From Callipepla californica brunnescens (taxonomy: Eukaryota; Chordata; Aves; Galliformes; Odontophoridae), in contig JALIRH010000013.1 in NCBI GenBank assembly GCA_023055505.1, forward strand, positions 5,580,001 through 5,644,000: DNA of 64,000 bases. Reading direction: 5' to 3'. A model generated the notes under the pieces. It made no database searches. It was not told where the DNA came from and saw nothing but the letters and a program-made list of their open reading frames with translations. This document shows positions 1 through 14,400 of the stretch, one piece after another. The first letter of the stretch is position 1, and each line of letters starts with the position of its first letter. The position numbers were made by a program, and so were the translations under genes.

Positions 1-121
1 TTCAGGATGAAAAGACTGTAAACCAAAATTGAGAGTCAAGTTTTTCCCTCATGTGACAATTTGATAACACATGCTGAACTCTCACAATTATCGTTCTCAA
101 AAAAACTGCTAAAAACAATGA

Positions 122-888
<767 letters not shown>

Positions 889-1003
889 ATGTGTTGTGTG
901 TGAAGCTCCTGCTATGGTGATAGCAGTCCACAGTCAGACCATTCAGATTCCTTCATGTCCTCCAGGCTGGGACTCCCTTTGGATCGGTTACTCTTTCATG
1001 ATG
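889..1003 (+). CDS. COL4A5: COL4A5 NC1-domain exon (third from last coding exon)
   Basis: The exon starts after a pyrimidine-rich acceptor ending in CCCAG and ends at the donor GTAAGA. Its first base completes the arginine codon of the previous exon. The product [20 protein letters not shown] followed by [18 protein letters not shown] is the start of the second C4 repeat of a collagen IV NC1 domain. Its cysteines belong to the conserved disulfide set. Length is 115 bp. The reading continues in frame with the next exon at HTSAGAEG. Confidence 0.96.
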
Positions 1004-1338
1004 GTAAGAACTGCCTCCTGCTCCACAAGTGACTATTACCTGTTTGTGTCCTCAACTAGCTGCTTTAACGCTCTGTTAAAACTATAATGGCAGTTAGTAG
1101 AAAGCCTCTACCTGTAGTTAAAAAGCATGGCAGCCAAGGTTAATAACAATTTTCCAGTACATAGAGAGAATGATAACACTCTGTGAGTCCTGCCTTTCTA
1201 AGGATAGTTCTGGAGGTGTCAGACATCACATAATCTCAACCATACAGTGGTTCTTTTAGGAACTGCATCCTGTGCTATTAATTTCTAGTTCCTTCTCTAA
1301 GTTTCTTGTGTGTGTTTCTTTCCTCCCCGCTCCCCTAG
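1004..1338 (+). other. COL4A5: COL4A5 intron
   Basis: A GT...AG intron of 335 bp with a pyrimidine-rich 3' end (CTCCCCTAG). No other feature seen. Confidence 0.93.
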
Positions 1339-3066
<1,728 letters not shown>

Positions 3067-4965
3067 CGTCTTGAAGGATGTTTTAAAACAGTTGAAAATT
3101 CCTGAGATGCACTGTCCTCCAGCTGCAACAATGGTGCTACTGTGCAGAAAGAAAACAAAAAACAAATCCAAACTGTTTTAACCATGCAAATTCAAGTGTA
3201 CCTCACTCGTGCCAAGCTAAGGGATGTTTGGTGCGTATCTGACAACAGGACTAAGATGAGATGGAAGAATTGACCTCCTGGAAACGGCAAAGACACTTGT
3301 GGTTCACAAAGGATCAGAAGATGAAAATGTCATTTCTCTCCCTGTACCAAAATGGCACCTTTTTGATCAGTCAAGAGAATAAAGACAAACAACGCACTGA
3401 GTATGTCTAACGTAACAAGACTGCAGTTTTGAAAAACATTTTTCATGGTGCTACTAACCCTACTGTATCCCAGGTTTTTAATATGAAATTTTAAGCTTAT
3501 TTCTCTGTAAGTAATGAAATGTGTATATTGTGTAAACACCTTTTTAGCTGAAACCTTCAGTCATTTAGAAACAAACCAGACTCGGAGATAAAAAAAAAAA
3601 ATGCTTATGTCTGAAATCAAAATATACAGCAGTATTTTATTACAAAATTCATGGTACAGAGAGAATTTACAGCTCCTACACCAATTTATTCATTCGATAT
3701 TTAATTTCTTCCTCTGTGGCCAACCTGTCATATCTGGGGAAATGCACAATTATTCTGAAGTCATTTTGATCAGGGTTTTAAATGTTGACACCGTATACCA
3801 TGCCATCAGTGGTTCTGTTTGTGCTTAGAGATCCCAATCCACTTGAGAAGTTTGTTGCTTTATTTTTTTTTATCTTGTGAAGATACGTGAAATGATTAGC
3901 CATACACTCATATCCTTCTCTTCTGAATGAAAGTCACGTTCACATTTTAGTAGCATTTGGTATAGTTCAACAACAGCTGCTCTTTGGGAATATCCAGTTA
4001 TCAAAGCATTTAAGATTATGCTTACGTGAAACCTCTCTCTACTCTGAAGTGAAGTCATACATATTATCCAAACTAGTGTACGTGCTAAGAAATGCTAAAA
4101 TAAAGTGTAAACTGGTGGAAACTGATCTTATCCTACTTACGATTTAATCTTTTCGATCTTATGTGAATTTATATGCATCCAAAATGTATTTACAATATAT
4201 AGCAGCTCCTGCATATGTACAGTTCACATAAGGCCTTGAAAGATGGTGCATGCAGTTCCTGGTTTCTGATGTCATTTTGTAAGAATTCTACTGTGTATGT
4301 CTTAGTGTGTCACTATTTGTGCAATAGCTGAAAAGTGATCACTTTTTGTATGCATAACTGTCCATGATCGTTCTGCTCCTATGCTCAGTGCTGCTTTATT
4401 TACACTTATGTATAAACAGAGCTCCCAGCCGAAGCAAGACTGTTTCTCAAAGTGATGATAACGTTCATGTTTTCATTGTATATTGTCACCTCCACTATCT
4501 ATCAATACAACTCCATTTGTGAATTAACATAGAGCTTTATACAGGTGACGTGTATCTGTTTATTTTGACTGCTGTTAATAATTTATCTGCTAATGGCTGT
4601 TCACCCTTTCCTTTCAGTTGTCCTTGTAACCGTGGAGCATCAGAAATCTTGTTTTATGCATATTTGACAAAGACATAGGACTGGTGACTAACACAGGTGG
4701 CAGTGGTATATGCAATGAGATTGGTGCTGATTTCAAAAGTTTTCAGGTATGAAACAGGTTATTTAGTTTAAAATGAAAAATATGAATAGCTTTATCCTTT
4801 TTCCTTTAATGCAATGATATATGTTGGTAGAGAGTGGCCTATTCAGTGATGTGCATCCTTCAACTCATTCTATTTTGATTTGCTGATGCATATAAACAGA
4901 ACCTGTTGCTACCTCCAAGTCAAGTACTTGTTACCAAAGCTAAAATAAAATGCTAAGTCTCTTTT
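3067..4965 (+). other. COL4A5: COL4A5 3'UTR (3' limit uncertain)
   Basis: The sequence downstream of the stop has no coding potential and contains AATAAA signals at 3379-3384, 4099-4104 and 4944-4949. The 4099 signal would give a 3'UTR of about 1.05 kb. The AT-rich, TGTA-containing sequence to about 4950 could belong to a longer form. Which signal is used cannot be decided from sequence alone. Confidence 0.6.
4099..4104 (+). terminator. Candidate COL4A5 polyadenylation signal
   Basis: Canonical AATAAA about 1.03 kb after the stop codon, followed by a GTG/TGG-containing stretch. Alternatives are AATAAA at 3379 and 4944. Confidence 0.45.
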
Positions 4966-7900
4966 ATTGTAAGCCCCTATCTTGCTACTTGCTCCTCCCT
5001 CAGCAGCCTAAAATGAACACAGGAGCCTATTCCTACCCCAGGGAGCAGAATAGAGGCTAAGGTCCAGGAGCACCCAGGCTGAAGAGCTCGTCCAGCCCTC
5101 ACTCGGGTCTCTACCAACTCCACTTGTATTGCCTCCCCACCACCACCAAACTGTGTTCGTATATGGGGATCTAGGAAAGGGCAGAACACATTTGTTCTTA
5201 GTACTGCATCAGTGGTGCTTCTTTCTAAGATTGGGCCTCTTTTGCAGCATGCACAACAGCACCTACTGAACAGTGACGAGACAGGAGTTACAGTTCCAGT
5301 CTAACATAGATAGCGTGCAGAGCAGCTTGTTTTGTGGCAGCAGAGTAGTTCCCCAACCTGTGAGATGACCACAGAAGAGCAGATATACTTCTGACAGGTA
5401 TGTTCTCATGAACTTCAACCAACTTTAGGCTGAGATTTCTCAGTGAGTGTTTTTTCTTTGTTTTGGCTTTTTCCTTGGTTAAAGAAGGAGCATCTTTTAA
5501 CTGAGACACACAGTAGAGACTAAAAAGATATTGCACCTTAGAACAGGCAAACCACTTGACCTGTATTAGCTTTGAGTTTCTCTTCTATAAAAGCAAGCAT
5601 GGTTATTTTCTCCCACTTCTCGACTGCTTAGACTGTAAGCTCTTTGGGGCAGAGACATGTCTACGTGCAACACTGGGGAGGCGTCAGATGTTGGCTGGGG
5701 CCTCTAGGTGCTATCCATCAGTATATGATATTAAACTACAGGTAAAACCTTGTGTTTGCAAATGTATGATTATTATTTTAAGTGAAAAAGAAAGAACAAC
5801 AACCCTGAACACGTACAGTCTTCAGCCTAAACAGGATCTGGATCAGCCTCACCCCCAGTTAGGCTTTTTCAACTGAAGTCTGATTTGTCTTTAACTGAAG
5901 TTTTTATTACCCTGGCTAATTACGTCAAACCTCCTTTAGTTCATCCTAAGCAGGAGCCTGGAAAATAACGCAGCTGCATAAGCTGGATGGGGGGAAAGAC
6001 GAGCACTTTAGCCACTCGAGGGCACCGTGCAGCTTTGAAAGAAAGCTGAAGTAGAAAGAGGACCGAATTTCTGGAAGTGCCTGCATCAGCAAGGACGTAC
6101 ATTAATACATTAAAGCGTGCTGGAATGGGGAGAGCATTACCCCCCCTTGCCCAGTTTTTAGAAAGCTTCTTGCAGAATGGAATCCAAGAACACGTGCTGT
6201 CAATTGCAATGGGGCTTATTAGTTTAAAAAGGCAATTCTCCAAATGAATACTAGTTTGCAAATCCTAAAAACAGTAACCTTCCCCATAACTTGCATTTAC
6301 ACTGCTCTAGTAGTAAATAATTACACACAGCTTAACGCGGGCTGTTCGGCACCCTCCTTTACTCTCTAGTAATTCCTATTGCAGTCAGGACTGAAAGGAA
6401 ACCGCTTCCTTCAACCTCAAGGTTGCATGCAATACGGGATTTAAACTTCTGAAATGGTTCTCCAGTCTGAGTAGAACCTATAAACCAAGGCGGTCACCCA
6501 GAGCAGCATAAAACATTTGAAGTACAGCGAGCTAGAGTACTGCACGTAAATGTTGTGCTTTAAAAGCTCTTCGGCATGCAGTTTTTTTGTCCTATGCCCA
6601 ATAGCTAAGGATTTCTCACCTCAAAGGATAGAAGGAGTGCTAGTTTTATAACCTGGAAGTGACTGATTGATCCTGCAAGCAACCAAAGCCCAAGTTCCAA
6701 AGTTCTATTTTTTTCTATCCAGGTTCTGCTTTTTGTAGTGTATCCTTTGTGTATTTTGAGGACTTTGCTAATGGTACAAAAGTGCCATTGTAGGGGCAGC
6801 AAGGGACAGTGCTTTTCCAAGATTGAGGAGTGTAGTGCTCTGGGCACCATCACATATTTGTAACAGCTCCTTCCCAGAGAAGTTACCCTTCAGACAGCTG
6901 AGCAGTGTGGTCAGACAGGATATTTTGCTGCTGTGGCTACTTCCACTGGGCTCTGAGCAAGAGACAGCAATAACTTCCTCCTCCCAGGGTAGGCTATTGA
7001 CAGAAAGCAGGACACTTGCCAGCGACAGGCAGGAGCAGTAATTAGCCCAGGGGAGTAGCAGCAGTGTGCTACGTTTTAAAGCACAGGATAAGTATCTTGG
7101 ATTCTTTGCTTCAGAAGGAAAGATTATTAACTCAGCCCATTTGCAGCAGACTGGTAACCAGTGCCTAAGAACAGCCCCATCTGGCAACTGAGTCAGGAGT
7201 AACTGGTTATTAAAGCAGGCAAACTGCTGGCTCCACTGGAGGTGCTCACTATAGCTCAAGGGTGGAGTGCACAACAGCAGCTGCTGCTGCTCCGGTGCCA
7301 GCAAGTAGCTTCTGTGCCCACTGAGCTCAACTTTCCTGACTGTCAGTCTCCTGTAACTTGTAACTCTTCTTTAAAAGGAAATTAAAAATAATCTTAAAAT
7401 AATTTAATTGAAAATTAATTAACTTGGTGAGTCAGAAAGAAAAGCAAAGAAACAAAGCAACTGCCTACGCTCGGTGTGTTCCTCTAACAAAAAAGGGGGG
7501 AAATGTTCTTACCTCCCTGGTATGCACAGCAGGCTCAGTGCTCCCCTCTGTGCTGCTCCTTCATGAACCTTCAAGAAAAAAAAAATAGAGAGGAGAAACT
7601 GTAATGTAATGTAAACTGAAATGCATGTTTGTTTGAGGGAATGCTATTGCAGCAGGCAACAGAGGGTGCAGGGATGAAAAAGAATACAAACATTACCTGA
7701 ATACTCTTAAATGGTTCTTCTTCCCCTCCATGAACTCCTCGTTCCCAGATATTTGATTACTTCCAGTGTCACACTGCTCAGTGAGATGCGAGGCTCACCA
7801 GCACCGCTCACTGCCTTTCAAAACAAAGACTTTTAACGCGCATTCTAGTGTTGCCTTCAAATTCAGATAGGAAGCCCTACTGCTTTCTGGAATCAATTGA

Positions 7901-8176
7901 GGGCTTTCATCATCGTGCTCCAGGAGCTGAGTTCTGTCAGTGTTTTGTTTAAAGAGGTTTGAAAAAACAGCATGAAACTGCCTCCCCCCAAAGAGAAAGC
8001 CCACCCTCAAGCACAGAGCTCATCTCAGGTCCAGGGAGACTTCCACTCAGAGGTCTCTTAAAGCAGTTATTGTGAGGCTGTTGCAACAGTCCTGACGGCG
8101 TTTGGATGGTTTTCACCGTTCACTGCTGGTAGAGCTGTTTTTTTGTTTTCCTTCCCAATAGAAGCTACACGCTATA
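4966..8176. other. Intergenic DNA between the convergent 3' ends of COL4A5 and IRS4 (left part)
   Basis: No gene is supported. The block holds a GC-richer stretch at 4980-5180, an ancient retroposon tail at 5630-5735, and a GC-richer stretch at 6770-7320 with only a chance reading frame on the - strand. The rest shows nothing I can name. Confidence 0.7.
5630..5735 (+). repeat. Old L2/CR1-type LINE-tail or SINE remnant
   Basis: The stretch GACTGTAAGCTCTTTGGGGC, then AGAGACATGTCT and, about 50 bp later, CTCTAGGTGCTAT follows the order of the widespread amniote L2/CR1-related 3' tail (CTGTAAGCTC...GGGGCAGGGAC...CTAGGTGCT). The match is from memory and diverged, so the exact family is open. Confidence 0.5.
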
Positions 8177-8206
8177 AAACGAGGCCCTAAGAAAGGGGCC
8201 TCGTTT
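8177..8206. other. Perfect 11-bp inverted repeat (hairpin)
   Basis: AAACGAGGCCC at 8177-8187 is the exact reverse complement of GGGCCTCGTTT at 8196-8206, with an 8-base spacer. It lies in intergenic DNA about 0.9 kb beyond the inferred IRS4 3' end. It is too short to be a microRNA precursor; its function is unknown. Confidence 0.85.
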
Positions 8207-8484
8207 AGTTGGAAAAAACTGTCCTTAAAGCAAACTTGACTTCTACCAAGTTGTCACAATGCAGCATTCTGAATAACAGTAAGAATTAAACGAGCTGTTT
8301 TTAAAGAAAGAAAAGTAAGACATTTCAAAGTAACCACCCACATCCGTGGAGAGCGCGTGCTCACATCTATGGATGTAAGTCCTCTGCAGCATTAAGATAC
8401 CATTCACATCAGTAAGAACGTGAAAAGCTGCTACAGTTTGCTGGTACTTCCTGCTTAAGCTCAGTTGTTTCTACAAGTGTATGC

Positions 8485-8529
8485 ATTACCTGGAAATCGA
8501 TGATCGATTACCTGGAAATCGAGACATCG
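8485..8529 (+). repeat. Tandem duplication of a 22-23 bp unit
   Basis: ATTACCTGGAAATCGA occurs at 8485 and again at 8507. The units end GATCG and GACATCG, so this is a slightly diverged head-to-tail duplication, rich in ATCGAT motifs. Confidence 0.85.
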
Positions 8530-8787
8530 ATGCAGGCTTTGCTTTTACATCCTGGGTCCTAAACATCTCAAACCACAGTATTACTAGGAAGCCTAACACA
8601 GCAGAGCTGTACAGGGCCCTTCACCCTAGGGTCTGAGCCACCTGTCTGATACTCTGCAGAGTTCCTTCCACAACGACTACGTGCTGCTACTGGAACTTCC
8701 ATGTGCAGTCTTAAAGTTGTAAACAAACACTGCCATTACTCCTCAGCATTTAAAGCAGGAACTGTCACACACGACTTCCCCCACCCT

Positions 8788-8813
8788 CACACACACACAC
8801 ACACACACACACA
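8788..8813. repeat. (CA)13 microsatellite
   Basis: Uninterrupted CA dinucleotides on the + strand, in intergenic DNA just beyond the inferred IRS4 3' end. Confidence 0.95.
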
Positions 8814-9523
8814 CCATTCAGAAGCTCCGTTGTTTACCAGCACTACACCTCTGTGACAGGGAAAGCTCCTCAGTGCAAGAGGTGTCACACAGCAGAACAC
8901 TTAAGTGGCAGAGGAATGGGAAAGGCTGAGAACCGCTGCCCTGAAACACGCGACGAGCTCCTTCAGATCTCCAGCCAGGAGTGACAGCGCTCTGTAAGGA
9001 AAGCAGCAGCAGGAGATGCATCTTTGACAGAGAAAACAAGAGTTTGTTTGAAAATAAAACCCAGACACGGAGCTACATGAACACGTATTTACTGCAAGTA
9101 GCTCTATGGAAAGCCAAGTCAGATAAATATAAACACTATACAGAGCTTCAAGCCAGTCTCCCAGAACCGCAGATGCGATGTGTTTTACAAAGAAAACAAC
9201 AGAACAATATTTACAATGGAAGACAAAGCCGGATCAATCAGCTCAACTTTAAAACAGATCTGTGAAGCAGAAATAGCAAATATAATGAACAATTTCAACC
9301 ATATATGTTTTAGTTTGTACAGACGATAACTGTCCAGTATCAAATTAAATTTACAGGACAAACATTGTTCCATCATTGGTATTTTGTACTATACAGCAGC
9401 ATAAACGGGTAGCTGGAAGGTAGTATACATAGTGATATGTTTTACATATTCTGAAAATGTTCTTCCAGCACAATACTGAATAAATTAGTTGCTGTAAACT
9501 AAGAGATTCAAAAAGATTGCATA

Positions 9524-9600
9524 TTTATTATGCCGTACCTGTTAGTATTTGTACCACTCTAGTTGAGGTTACCCATTTAATGATTTATTCAGCATTTATT
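9524..9600 (-). terminator. Cluster of candidate IRS4 polyadenylation signals
   Basis: Three AATAAA hexamers on the - strand (+ strand TTTATT at 9524-9529, 9584-9589 and 9595-9600) lie 1.8-1.9 kb after the inferred stop. Further signals exist at 10392-10397, 10256-10261 and a variant AGTAAA at 9088-9093. Confidence 0.45.
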
Positions 9601-10114
9601 AAATCAGTGCTGTATCTTGTACAATGGCAGCCTCAGGGATCTAATATGAAATAGGCATGTACGTTTTTCTGCGAAACAACCTTTTCCTTTCACGTTAAAG
9701 GTTCAGAACCATCTCCATCCAAATGACGATTCTTAAAAAAAGATGTCGAGCTTTATAAAAAGCCGTCTGCATATTGCATTACTCATTTACGAGACCAAAC
9801 AGAAGCGATATGGCAAGACAGTATCATGGTCTAGAAAAGTGGTCATAGTTCTCATTAGTGTGTGTTTAGCAGCAACGAGTATCCGTACCAACTGAAACTT
9901 CTCTCCCAGCACCGCCATCAGCTCCGTGCTTTCACACAGCACAGCAGTCCTTCCCATCACCGCACGCGGCGGCAGCGGACGGGGACCACGTGCCCCAAAA
10001 CGTCGTCCCTGACACTTGGCGTGTACGTTTTAACCCTACTCAAAAACAGACCTGGGTACATAGCACCGAGCAAATGGGGATTGGTTCTCCCAACTGTACC
10101 GGTACCGTGGAGGT

Positions 10115-10134
10115 TGTGTGTGTGTGTGTGTGTG
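10115..10134. repeat. (TG)10 microsatellite, inside the inferred IRS4 3'UTR
   Basis: Ten TG units on the + strand, which would be a CA repeat in the IRS4 transcript. Confidence 0.93.
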
Positions 10135-10397
10135 AGCGAGGCAGCCCGACTGCGCGGGTGTACAGTACACCGTGTAGAGGAGTACAGCTGTGTGGTGCAG
10201 TACAGCATGAGGATTTATGTACCACTTCTAAACCCTTTTCCAATCGTCAGTGCCTTTTATTATACACGGCATGTACCAACAACTAGTGTCATGCTCTTTA
10301 TAGCAGTGTTAAAAGCCTAAACTCATTTCAACCAAAAAATAGATAAATATCAGCACAAGAGCGAAGCACTTAAGCCCTGATTTTTCTGCAATTTATT

Positions 10398-10413
10398 AAA
10401 AAAAAAAAAAAAA
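10398..10413. repeat. A16 homopolymer
   Basis: Sixteen A residues on the + strand (a U tract in an IRS4 transcript), immediately next to a TTTATT at 10392-10397. Confidence 0.9.
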
Positions 10414-11423
10414 GTCAAATAATCACTGTTAGCTCTTCTTTAACTGGGATAAGGACAACTGATGAGCCAATATTTTTTACTTCTTCCCATTATGCCACGA
10501 AGAAAGAACAAAAACTGTCCCAAATTAAAGACGGGACTTTGGCTGAAAGTAAGATCAATGAGGGTGGTTTCTCTTCAAAGCTACGGCTGAGAAATGTAAC
10601 GCAGAAGTCACAAACGCTGGGCACGACCTGGACTCCTCCATTTGAACGCATGAACAAAACCTCATTTTGCACAACTCATGTTTATAAACAATATCGTGAG
10701 GGTAAGAACAAAAACAACCTACAAGACAACCAGCCCATTAATCCTACTTTGTACATACCAAAATTCGGAGCAAAAAAAAAGGCAGCTTAAGCCGTGACAG
10801 ACATTTGATTTGAAGTACTCTAGCCTATGATCAAGAAGTCTCTCTCGTACCATGAATGCAAAACAAAACAAAAGGCAGAAGAGGTCTCTCCTTTCCGGAG
10901 CAGTTCAGCCCCGCAGGTTCTCCCCTCAACCTCTCCCTCCCTCCTCCTGCCCACCCGAAGAAAGCTCCGATCGGCCCCAGTACCACTGACAGCATGTTTT
11001 AAAAGCTAATCATTTGTTAACGTACCAGAGAAGCAAAACCCACGGTAAGCAGACATCGGAAACCAGCTTTGACATCTCAGAACATAAATAAAAACAAAGG
11101 AATGGGAGAGGTGGGAGGGAGGGAGGGGCGCGGAGGGATCTCCCGTTAGCACTCGTGCTGCCTCCCAGATAGACATGACAGGAAAGACCAAATTCCATCA
11201 CCAAAGCACAGCTATGAAAAATCTCAATTCAAATTAATTCAACTGTAGAGAGCTGATGTCTATGATAAAATGAATCGGAAGGATGTGTCCATGTCCGTGC
11301 TGGTGGGAATGAAAGTAGCCGGCTGGAGCTGAGCTTGGCTTCCAAAAGCACCACACAGTTTCTGGAGTTTCCAGCAGAAAAGTCTTCTCTTCCAACAATG
11401 GTTTCCATGGCAATGCAGTCAGT

Positions 11424-14400
11424 CTGGAAAGGAAGAAAGAAAAAAAAAAAATTAGTGACATTTCAAATGCAAGTTACGTGGGAAATAAAGGTCTGCAAAG
11501 TGAGGGGAACGCATGGAACTCATCCATGGCAGAAGGGACAGTGCTGCACGCAGGCAGCTCCACAGCAGGGCTGAGCTCCCCACGTGTAACTGCAACTGTG
11601 GCCAACACTCCCATGCACAACAGGTACAGAACTGCAGTATAAACACTCACTGCAGCTCCAGCTCCCAACAGGGAGTAGCAAGTCACAACAACTGCATGCC
11701 CTGGCCTCAACTCTTCAGGAAGAAGCATAATTTAGTTATAACAACAAACACCTCGGAGTACAGTTCTTCCCGTCCCACGGAAAGGCAGCTCGCCATACAG
11801 AAGCACACAGCTGCAGCACCAAACCTACAGAACCATCTTTACTGCTGTCAGCTAAAAGCAGCGGCTTCAAAGCAACTGGAAAAGGCAAAATACAAAGTGC
11901 TCAGTGAAACGAGAGGAGAAATCCCTCACGTAGAGCAGGGTGACGGCAGAGGTGGGACAGGTGGGAGGATGGCCCCAGAGCACACAGCCAGCTCTGCAAT
12001 TACACACGTGTGCAAAGGTGACAGTGACTCCACAAGCTCCTGGGATGGGAAGGCCCGAAGGAGGGAGGGAGGCAAGCACCTGATGGAGAGAGCACAACTC
12101 GAACACACAGAGAGCCACGTCTCAGCTCACGGCAAACCCTTCCCACTCCCAGCACAGCGGTATGAGCACTCATTTTGACTCAGGAGTGGCACTATCAGCC
12201 AACCCACAGCATTATAGTCCTGACAGATTGTCCCCTTGCATCACTTCTGTTATTTCTACCCTTTGCTTACCTGAGCACAGCACTTCCCTGGACTGTACAT
12301 CCTTCTGGACCACATACCTCTCCAGCACTGCCCTCCCCATTGTGCATTTATGCTCACAAAGCACGAGGGCTGCAGCTACTGACAACTGTCTCCACTCTTC
12401 CAGTGGCCGTGCCCACACCAATCCTGCCCTGGCACGTGCAGAGATGGCATCTACAGGTGTCTGTCCTTCCCCTGTTCAGCACAGCCCTCTGCCAGTCAGG
12501 GCACTGGGTGCCTCTTCCCCTGCACTGCCCACCTGCGGGACCAGCCCCTGCCATCCCACAGGGAAGGAACAAGCAGCAGGTTTGCTTCCAGAGCACAATG
12601 GCAGCTAGGGTGAAGGTAAAAGTCTTCTGGAAACAACAAACACAGGAGCAGTCTCACTTCCCCCCTCCAAACCATGCTGTACAAGCTCCCATTGCTGAGG
12701 GAGAGCTTCTTGCCATCAGGGAGAGCAGCCCTACAGAGGGTATCCCAGCCTGCAGGGACAGAGGGGCCCTGGCCCCAACACGAGCTGTGCTTTCTGTGGA
12801 GCCACAAGGACAGCGGTCAGGGCTCAGCATTTTCCTAGAGAAAGTTCAGTACCAAATTACCTCTGCCCCAGGAATACGCTGAAGAAATTGTGACGGCTAG
12901 AGAACAAGCAAATGTTATGTATACTAATGCAAACCTGTATGTTGACTTACACATCCCATCACATGAAGTACGCAGATGTTAAACACACCGACTCCACCCT
13001 AAGCTACAGCAGCTCAGATTTCACAGCCCAGCGAAGAGCACCGCCTCTACCAAAGAGAGAGCAGCCGGCAGCACGGGGGGCTGCCCTGGGCACAGCACTG
13101 AGGAGCTGTGCTGCTGGGTCCTCCGAAGACACAGCAACTGGTTTCGTGTAATTGGAGGAAAACAGCCAGAAAAAATACACCCTCAAAAACCTCCGTTCCT
13201 TTTATTTCACAGACGTCCTAAGATCGCTACAAAAGGCCATTCCTCATCACACACAGGCACAATGCGATAGCAGTGGCTTTGTTTTCACAAAGGCCAAGTG
13301 AAGCTGCTATTGCTGATCAATATTTTGTTGCAGGACCAAAGGACAAACACACGCCCCACAGCCCGAAGCCACTCACACCTCAGCAACGCACATCAGCGAG
13401 CCACCAGAACAGCCTAGGCTCCTGCATTAAACCTGCACTAGGACAAATTAACATCTACCAACACCCCCACCCTGCCCTGCTCCGCATCTGGGAGCTTACA
13501 TGAAAGGAACTTCAAAAACCGTCTCTGCTTTTGTCAGTGCGTTTTCCTCCACGCCTAATGTGCACCTGGAAGCTGCCTGACGAGTTGTGCTGATCCCTGC
13601 CAGCACAGCCCCAGCGCTGGGAGCAGCGAGGGCCGGGCTGTCTGAGCACGATAATCCCACGTGGCAGAACTCAGTATTTATAAATACCTCCGAGTTCGTA
13701 GCAGCTTTTATAAACTCGTGCCAGATCACTTTTAGGACGCTTGGAGGGGGAAGAAGGAAAAGCCTACGAGCAAGAGAACCTGCTGCACTCATAACTGAGG
13801 TTCATGAGCAAACTGGGCACAACTCAGGAGCAGCATAACTCGTGCTGGCTAAGAGGGAGCAAATCACAGCCCCAGCTGACACACAGCAGTTCGCAGGGAG
13901 CAAGAACAGCCCTCAGCTGAGCTCTGTCACAGCTCCGAATGCTCCCATAGGGCCTCAGCTCTACACCAGGCAGTACACGAGGTCTTCTTTCCCCTCTCCC
14001 ATGATTATAAACAACAATTTTCACGTTTCCCCTTTGTTTTTAAGCTAAAACAAAGTTGTGGGAACTGTAAACAAACAGAAGGAAGTCCCAGGAGACATCA
14101 CCTACAGCTGACAGCAGCCTCACGATGCCCCGAGTGCCTCGGACCAGAGCTGCTGGCTGTGAGCACTGCTCTGAGCTCCTCACCACTGGAGATGTGCACT
14201 GCAGCTGGAGCAGCACAGCTGGATGCTGCTCATCGCCTCTTTTCTGGCAAGACAAAAGCCTCAGCATTTATTTATGGCTATAAATACAGCTGTACAGGAA
14301 GGGCCCCGCTCACCCGCAACCCCTCAGGACACTGAAGCAACTCTGCACCCCTCCCACAGCACCGAGCCCAGGAGCAGAGGGCTCGCACAGCACCAGGGCA

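Larger units (their letters stand above)
9070..11423 (-). other. IRS4: IRS4 terminal exon: last codon, stop and 3'UTR (inferred)
   Basis: On the - strand a very strong acceptor ends at 11424: a branch-point-like CACTAAT with its A at 11452 (28 bases upstream), a run of about 23 pyrimidines, then CAG. Joined to the phase-1 donor of exon 1 at 26380, the exon starts AC TGA. The last codons become AAA GAC TGA, and the protein ends NAARKD (stop 11421-11419). The rest is AT-rich, non-coding and contains several - strand AATAAA signals (+ strand TTTATT at 10392, 10256, 9595, 9584 and 9524) and an AGTAAA at 9093-9088. I set the 3' end near 9070; an earlier end is equally possible. The human IRS4 gene also spans about 16 kb with a distal exon (from memory), which supports this model. 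The splice itself is inferred. Confidence 0.68.

Noticed and set aside
6768..7304. 178-codon open frame on the - strand
   Set aside because: It opens at TTG rather than ATG, has no domain or family resemblance, a Leu/Ser-rich composition and no splice context.
11513..12882. Two + strand open frames of 221 and 235 codons in the IRS4 intron
   Set aside because: No recognisable domain, the second starts at TTG, and both lie in GC-richer intron DNA where stops are rare by chance.
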